Part shown: positions 55,310-64,000 of the stretch, piece by piece
How positions within the stretch are numbered: position 1 is the first letter of the stretch
Layout of the letters: every line of letters begins with the position of its first letter
Translations under genes and position numbers: made by a program
Origin: Gallionellales bacterium GWA2_54_124
GTDB lineage: Bacteria; Pseudomonadota; Gammaproteobacteria; Burkholderiales; Gallionellaceae
Reading direction: 5' to 3'
DNA: 64,000 bases
Assembly (NCBI GenBank): GCA_001801025.1
Contig: MGWO01000007.1
Coordinates: 434,001 to 498,000 of the forward strand
Notes under the pieces: generated by a model
Told to the model about the DNA's origin: nothing
The model's database searches: none
Seen by the model: the letters and a program-made list of their open reading frames with translations, nothing else

Positions 55310-56647
55310 TTAGCGATGTCTGTTATGCGCCGGTTTTGTGCGCGCGCGCGATGTTGGTTTAGCGCGCCCCTTTGGTTTGCTGTGCCAGTTCTTCAAGCTT
55401 GCAACGCTGACATGGTAACGGGAGGCCAGCTTGTCCAGCGGTTCGTCGCTGTGCGCGGTGTATTTGATCGAGGCGCCATTGCGGTTGATTTTTGCGGTGG
55501 GATGCAAGTGCATGTTGAAAGCTTCAAACTCCCCTTCGTTTTCTGCAACCTCCCCGTTAAGCGGCACCAGCAGCGCCTCTCCATCGCTTAAATTATCGCG
55601 GGCAGATAAACCGTTGACGGATTTGAGGCGCTCCAGCGTCAGGCCAAAACGCGGCGCCAGATGGTCGAGCCGCTCACCCTTTTTGGCGCGATAGGCCTGC
55701 CAGCTCACCAGCGGTTTGTCATAATTTTCCAGATTGTTTTTATAAGTCAGGACGCTGTCTGCCGGCAGCAAAATATAATCGTTGCTGTTTTGCAAGAGGA
55801 CCGGGCGGTTGTGTGCGGGATTGAGCGCAATAAACTCTTCGCGGCTAATGTCCGCCAGTTGCGCTGCCAGTTTAACGTCCATGTGTTTCGAGGTGGCGAC
55901 CGACATAAAATACGGTTTATTGGGGATGTCGGACAGGGTCAGGCCAAACTTTGACGGGTTGGCGACGATATTTTTGATCGCGATCAGTTTCGGCAGGTAG
56001 TTGCGGGTTTCATCCGGCAGTTTCAAGCTGGCATAATCGACCGGCAGGCCGAGTTTTCGGTTGCGCATCTGCGCGCGATGCACCGAGCCTTCCCCCCAGT
56101 TATAGGCCGCGAGCGCCAGTTCCCAGTCGCCGAACATGGTGTGCAGTTTTTCCAGATAATCGAGCGCACCGTTGGTCGCGCCTATGATGTCGCGCCGGCC
56201 GTCATACCACCAGTTTTGCCGCATGCCGAAATTTTTTCCGGTGGACGGGATGAATTGCCAGATGCCGGAGGCATTGCTGGTCGAGTAGGCGCCCGGATTA
56301 AAGGCGCTTTCTATCATCGGCAGCAAGGCGATTTCAGCGGGCATGCCGCGACGCTCGACTTCGGAGGTAATGTAATACAGATAACGGTTGGCCCGGGTCA
56401 TCATTCGGGCGATATAGGCCGGGCGTTTTGCATACCATTGTTCGTGATGCGTAACGAGCGAATCGCTGATTTGTCGCATCGCAAAGCCCTCGCGCAGCCG
56501 CTGCCACAGATCGCCGTACTCAGGCGCATCGCTCAGTATCAGATCGATATTGCGCGCGCAAGGGACGATTATCCGGGGCTGGATAGTCTGAGCTTGTGCA
56601 CTCAGCGTGCAGGCGGTTAGCAGCAGCGAAAAAAACAGTTTGAACAA
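55310..56647 (-). CDS. mltD: Membrane-bound lytic murein transglycosylase D with LysM-like C-terminus
   Basis: MPAEIALLPMIESAFNPGAYSTSNASGIWQFIPSTGKNFGM, ALAAYNWGEGSV. Confidence 0.94.
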   Translation of the reverse strand: MFKLFFSLLLTACTLSAQAQTIQPRIIVPCARNIDLILSDAPEYGDLWQRLREGFAMRQISDSLVTHHEQWYAKRPAYIARMMTRANRYLYYITSEVERRGMPAEIALLPMIESAFNPGAYSTSNASGIWQFIPSTGKNFGMRQNWWYDGRRDIIGATNGALDYLEKLHTMFGDWELALAAYNWGEGSVHRAQMRNRKLGLPVDYASLKLPDETRNYLPKLIAIKNIVANPSKFGLTLSDIPNKPYFMSVATSKHMDVKLAAQLADISREEFIALNPAHNRPVLLQNSNDYILLPADSVLTYKNNLENYDKPLVSWQAYRAKKGERLDHLAPRFGLTLERLKSVNGLSARDNLSDGEALLVPLNGEVAENEGEFEAFNMHLHPTAKINRNGASIKYTAHSDEPLDKLASRYHVSVASLKNWHSKPKGRAKPTSRARTKPAHNRHR

Positions 56648-56727
56648 GGGGGGTAAGTACCGGATAGAGAAAAAGCCCGCAAGAGTAGCCGAGTTGGAGG
56701 TGTACGGTCAATCTAAAAACAGGGGTA

Positions 56728-56756
56728 TGTAAATAAAAAACGCCCACAATTGCGGG
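56728..56756 (-). terminator. Terminator-like hairpin upstream of mltD, downstream of the acs relic
   Basis: On minus: AACGCCCGCAATTGTGGGCGTTTTTTATTT. Confidence 0.75.
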
Positions 56757-56780
56757 CGTTAATTAACAAGCAGTGATTAC

Positions 56781-56823
56781 TTACCTTACGGCATTCTTCA
56801 GTTGATCGAGAATGGCTGGGTTT
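56781..56823 (-). pseudogene. Relic of the 3' end of a second acs copy (13 codons + stop)
   Basis: Minus strand encodes [13 protein letters not shown] , identical to the Acs C-terminus; 7 of 42 nt differ, all synonymous (including TAA vs TAG). Confidence 0.85.
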
Positions 56824-56830
56824 TGACTTC

Positions 56831-56859
56831 GCCTCGAATCGATATGGCTGATTCGAGGC
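56831..56859. terminator. Perfect hairpin between acs stop and acs relic
   Basis: GCCTCGAATC GATATGGCT GATTCGAGGC; no clear U-tract. Confidence 0.5.
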
Positions 56860-56870
56860 TGCGCCGAAAC

Positions 56871-58838
56871 CTATCTGACGGCGTTCTTAAGTTGATCGAG
56901 AATTGCCGGGTTTTCCAACGTTGATACGTCTTGCGTGATTTCTTCGCCCTTAGCGATGGCGCGCAGAAGGCGGCGCATGATCTTGCCCGAACGCGTCTTA
57001 GGCAAATTTTCACCGAAGCGGATTTCGTCAGGCTTGGCGATCGGGCCGATTTCCTTGGCGACCCAGTTGCGCAGTGCCTCGGCGATTTCGCGCGCTTTTT
57101 CCGGTGTTTCTGGGCGTGCGCCTTTTAAAACGACGAAGGCGACGACCGCCTCACCCTTGATTTCATGCGGACGGCCGACGATGGCGGCTTCCGCAACCAG
57201 GGGGTTAGATGCCAGTGCCGATTCGATCTCCATCGTACCCAGACGGTGGCCTGAGACATTCAGCACGTCATCGATGCGCCCCATGATCCAGAAATAGCCG
57301 TCCTCATCGCGGTGTGCAGAGTCGCCGGCTAGATACGCGCCGTGCATTTCTTCCGGGAAATAGCCCTTCTTGTAACGTTCAGGATCTCCCCAGATGGTGC
57401 GAATCTGCGACGGGAACGGTTTTTTGATGACGAGGAATCCCCCGTGCTGATCGAATACCTCGTCGCCTGCTTCGTTGACGATGGTCGCCATAATGCCCGG
57501 CAGCGGCAGGGTGCAGGTGCCAGGTTTAATCGGCATTGCACCCGGCAGCGGGGCGATCATGTGGCAGCCGGTTTCGGTTTGCCACCAGGTATCGACGATA
57601 GGGCAGCGTGCACCGCCCACGGTGTTGTAATACCACATCCAGGCTTCCGGATTGATCGGTTCACCCACCGAGCCTAACAGGCGCAGGCTGGACAAATCAT
57701 ATTGTTTCGGCAGTTCGCCACCCAGCTTGATCAGCGAACGGATCGCAGTCGGTGCAGTGTAGAAGGTCGTGACCTTGTGGTCCTGTATCATTTTCCAGAA
57801 GCGTCCTGCATCAGGGTATGTCGGCACGCCTTCGAAAATGACCTGCGTGCCCCCCATCGCCAGCGGGCCGTAGGCGACATAGCTGTGGCCGGTAATCCAG
57901 CCCACGTCGGCGGTACACCAGAAAATATCGTTAGCCTTGTAGTCGAACACCCATTGCATCGAGATCATCGCGCCCAGCAAATAACCGCCACTCGAATGCT
58001 GCACGCCCTTCGGTGAACCGGTCGAGCCTGAGGTGTAGAGGATGAACAAGGGGTGTTCAGCGCCGACCCATTCAGGCTCGCAAGTGCTGCCTTGCCCCGC
58101 GATCAGATCGTGCCACCAGATGTTGTTGGATTCGTTCCACGCGGTATCGCAGGCTGCGCGCTGGTAGACGATGACGGTGTGTACCGATTCGCATCCGCCC
58201 AGTGTCAGCGCTTCATCAACCGCCGGTTTGAGTGGCATGGTGCGGCCGCCGCGCATCTGTGCATCGGCGGTAATGACGGCGGAGGCTTTGGCGTCGGTGA
58301 TGCGTTCGTGCAGACTCTTGGACGAAAAACCGCCGAATACGACGGAGTGGATGGCACCAATGCGGGCGCAGCCTTGCATTGCGACCACAGCTTCGATGCT
58401 CATCGGCATATAAATGACGACGCGATCACCCTTTTTGATGCCGCGCGATTTTAAGCCGTTTGCGAACTGGCACACGCGTGCGTGCAGGTCGCGGTAATTG
58501 ATTTTTGTTACAACGCCGTCATCTGCTTCGAAGATGATAGCGGTCTTGTCGGCGCTGTCAGCCAGATGTCTGTCCAGGCAGTTGTAAGATACATTCAGCT
58601 CGCCGTCTTCAAACCATGTGTAGAAGGGGGCGTTGCTATCGTCTAGCGTCTTGGTGAACGGTTTTTTCCATTGCAGCGTTTCACGCGCCAGACGTCCCCA
58701 AAAGCCCGTGTAATCCGTTGACGCTTCGGCGCATAACGCCTGATAAGCCTCCATGCCGGAAACATTGGCCTGCTTGACGAAATCTGCTGAGGGGGTAAAG
58801 ACACGGTTTTCGTGCATTACAGACTGAATGTCGGACAT
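56871..58838 (-). CDS. acs: Acetyl-CoA synthetase
   Basis: [60 protein letters not shown]. Confidence 0.97.
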   Translation of the reverse strand: MSDIQSVMHENRVFTPSADFVKQANVSGMEAYQALCAEASTDYTGFWGRLARETLQWKKPFTKTLDDSNAPFYTWFEDGELNVSYNCLDRHLADSADKTAIIFEADDGVVTKINYRDLHARVCQFANGLKSRGIKKGDRVVIYMPMSIEAVVAMQGCARIGAIHSVVFGGFSSKSLHERITDAKASAVITADAQMRGGRTMPLKPAVDEALTLGGCESVHTVIVYQRAACDTAWNESNNIWWHDLIAGQGSTCEPEWVGAEHPLFILYTSGSTGSPKGVQHSSGGYLLGAMISMQWVFDYKANDIFWCTADVGWITGHSYVAYGPLAMGGTQVIFEGVPTYPDAGRFWKMIQDHKVTTFYTAPTAIRSLIKLGGELPKQYDLSSLRLLGSVGEPINPEAWMWYYNTVGGARCPIVDTWWQTETGCHMIAPLPGAMPIKPGTCTLPLPGIMATIVNEAGDEVFDQHGGFLVIKKPFPSQIRTIWGDPERYKKGYFPEEMHGAYLAGDSAHRDEDGYFWIMGRIDDVLNVSGHRLGTMEIESALASNPLVAEAAIVGRPHEIKGEAVVAFVVLKGARPETPEKAREIAEALRNWVAKEIGPIAKPDEIRFGENLPKTRSGKIMRRLLRAIAKGEEITQDVSTLENPAILDQLKNAVR

Positions 58839-58890
58839 GAGGTCTCCTGAGTGCGTGACTGAAATAATGGAGCAATGTAGTTTTTTTTAG

Positions 58891-61544
<2,654 letters not shown>

Positions 61545-61612
61545 GAATGTGTTGCGCGTATCAGCGCGCTTGTTTATTTGAAGTTATTAATGTTTTGAAT
61601 TGTTGAGGATAA

Positions 61613-62899
<1,287 letters not shown>

Positions 62900-62924
62900 G
62901 AAGTCAGGGTTCAGGATAAATATG

Positions 62925-62954
62925 CGCCCCAGGTTCAGGCCGGGGCGTTTTTTT
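62925..62954 (+). terminator. Intrinsic terminator of eno
   Basis: CGCCCC AGGTTCAGGCC GGGGCG TTTTTTT. Confidence 0.85.
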
Positions 62955-63003
62955 CGTGTGGTATTGACTGGTTTGAGTAAGTCGAAAGACTCATCCTGCA
63001 TAT

Positions 63004-63318
63004 ATGAAAATAATCACACTGATATTGATTGTGTTGCTGCTGCTATTGCAATATCCGCTTTGGCTGGGCCGCGGCGGCTGGCTGAAGGTGCAGGATTTGC
63101 ACCGTCAGGTTGCGGCAGAACAGCAGATTAATCAAAAGATCCAGACGCGTAATGGCTTGCTGGACGCGGAGGTGCGCGATCTGAAACAGGGCACCGAGGC
63201 GATCGAAGAGCGTGCGCGCAGCGAGTTGGGTATGATCAAGAGCAATGAGGTTTTCTTTCAGATACTGGACGGCAACGTCAGTCAAATTGCTTCTGCACCG
63301 GTGCCAACGGCCAAATAA
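63004..63318 (+). CDS. ftsB: Cell division protein FtsB
   Basis: Short TM plus coiled coil; QYPLWLGRGGWLKVQDLHRQVA, ERARSELGMIKSNEVFFQIL; downstream of eno. Confidence 0.95.
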   Translation: MKIITLILIVLLLLLQYPLWLGRGGWLKVQDLHRQVAAEQQINQKIQTRNGLLDAEVRDLKQGTEAIEERARSELGMIKSNEVFFQILDGNVSQIASAPVPTAK

Positions 63319-63327
63319 TGCCGCTAT

Positions 63328-64000
63328 TTAGTAGCCCAGCGCGCGTGCGCCCTGATAAAAAATAAAGCTGACCAGCCACGCAAGGGCTAGCGACCAGATG
63401 AGTGCGAGCAGGGTGAAGCGACGGCTCTTCGATTCACTTTTGAGTGTCGCAATCGTCGACAGGCAGGGCGTGTAGATCAGCGTGAACAGCATGAAACTAT
63501 AGGCTTGCACCCAGTCCAGTTGCTGGGCGAGTGCGCCGCTGAGCGCACTTCCTGTCAGCCCGTAGATCACCGCCAGCGAACCGATGACGATTTCCTTGGC
63601 GACAAAACCAAATAGCAGTGCGATGGTGAGCTGTTCGTTGATGCCGATCGGCGCGAAAAAAGGGTGCAGCAGGCTGCCTATCATGCCCGACAGCGTTTCC
63701 GGACTGGCAGGCTGTGCCGCGAAGGGGATGTGAGTGAGCAGCCAGACCAGTACCACGCCTGCGATGATAAAGGTGCTGGCGCGACGCAGGAAGTGGGTGA
63801 CTTCCAGATAGCCGCGCAAGACCATCTGCCGCAAGGTTGGGAACCGGTAGGGGGGTAATTCCAGCACAAAGGGTTCGCTGTTGGCGAATTGTCGTTTGAA
63901 CAGCAGCGCGGTGAGTATCGCAGCGGCGAAGCTGAACAGATACAGGCTGAACAGCACGAGCGGCGCGGCATGTGCGCTGAACAGGGCGGCGGTGATGAAT
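63328..64000 (-). CDS. feoB: FeoB-like ferrous iron transporter, C-terminal part (gene runs off the window)
   Basis: LPPYRFPTLRQMVLRGYLEVTHFLRRASTFIIAGVVLVWLL, GFVAKEIVIGSLAVIYG, YTPCLSTIATLKSE; frame stays open to the window end (FITAALFSAHAAPLVLFSLY). Confidence 0.93.
   Translation of the reverse strand, partial: FITAALFSAHAAPLVLFSLYLFSFAAAILTALLFKRQFANSEPFVLELPPYRFPTLRQMVLRGYLEVTHFLRRASTFIIAGVVLVWLLTHIPFAAQPASPETLSGMIGSLLHPFFAPIGINEQLTIALLFGFVAKEIVIGSLAVIYGLTGSALSGALAQQLDWVQAYSFMLFTLIYTPCLSTIATLKSESKSRRFTLLALIWSLALAWLVSFIFYQGARALGY

Overview
This is a gene-dense bacterial chromosomal window, most likely from a betaproteobacterium. The gene order carA-carB-greA / yhbY / rlmE-ftsH-folP-glmM and the many PAS/CHASE/GGDEF/HD-GYP sensors suggest a Gallionellaceae-like lineage, but that is inference. 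Most of it is housekeeping: carAB, greA, yhbY, rlmE, ftsH, folP, glmM, gluQ, clpAS, a cold-shock gene, monomeric icd, rluE-like, msrB, phoH2, bcp, tadA, ygfZ, a dipeptide-type ABC transporter, mltD, acs, pyrG, kdsA, eno, ftsB and feoB (partial). Three signalling blocks are interspersed: 10-5247, 24934-33300 and 40629-42634. No tRNA, rRNA, CRISPR array, IS element or full prophage was recognised. The most interesting non-standard signals are: (1) five dispersed palindromic tracts built of phase-locked degenerate 7-mers, each with its own 7-mer. Four sit at gene boundaries in the carA-folP region, and one is translated in frame as the linker between two fused ABC ATPase domains. (2) A 13-codon relic of a second, diverged acs 3' end just downstream of acs; all 7 differences are synonymous. 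(3) A nucleotide cyclase fused to a hemerythrin domain that keeps all seven iron-ligand positions. (4) An orphan GH108 endolysin/holin-like pair. (5) A terminator-like hairpin in the cold-shock gene leader and a strong promoter plus hairpin leader upstream of carA.
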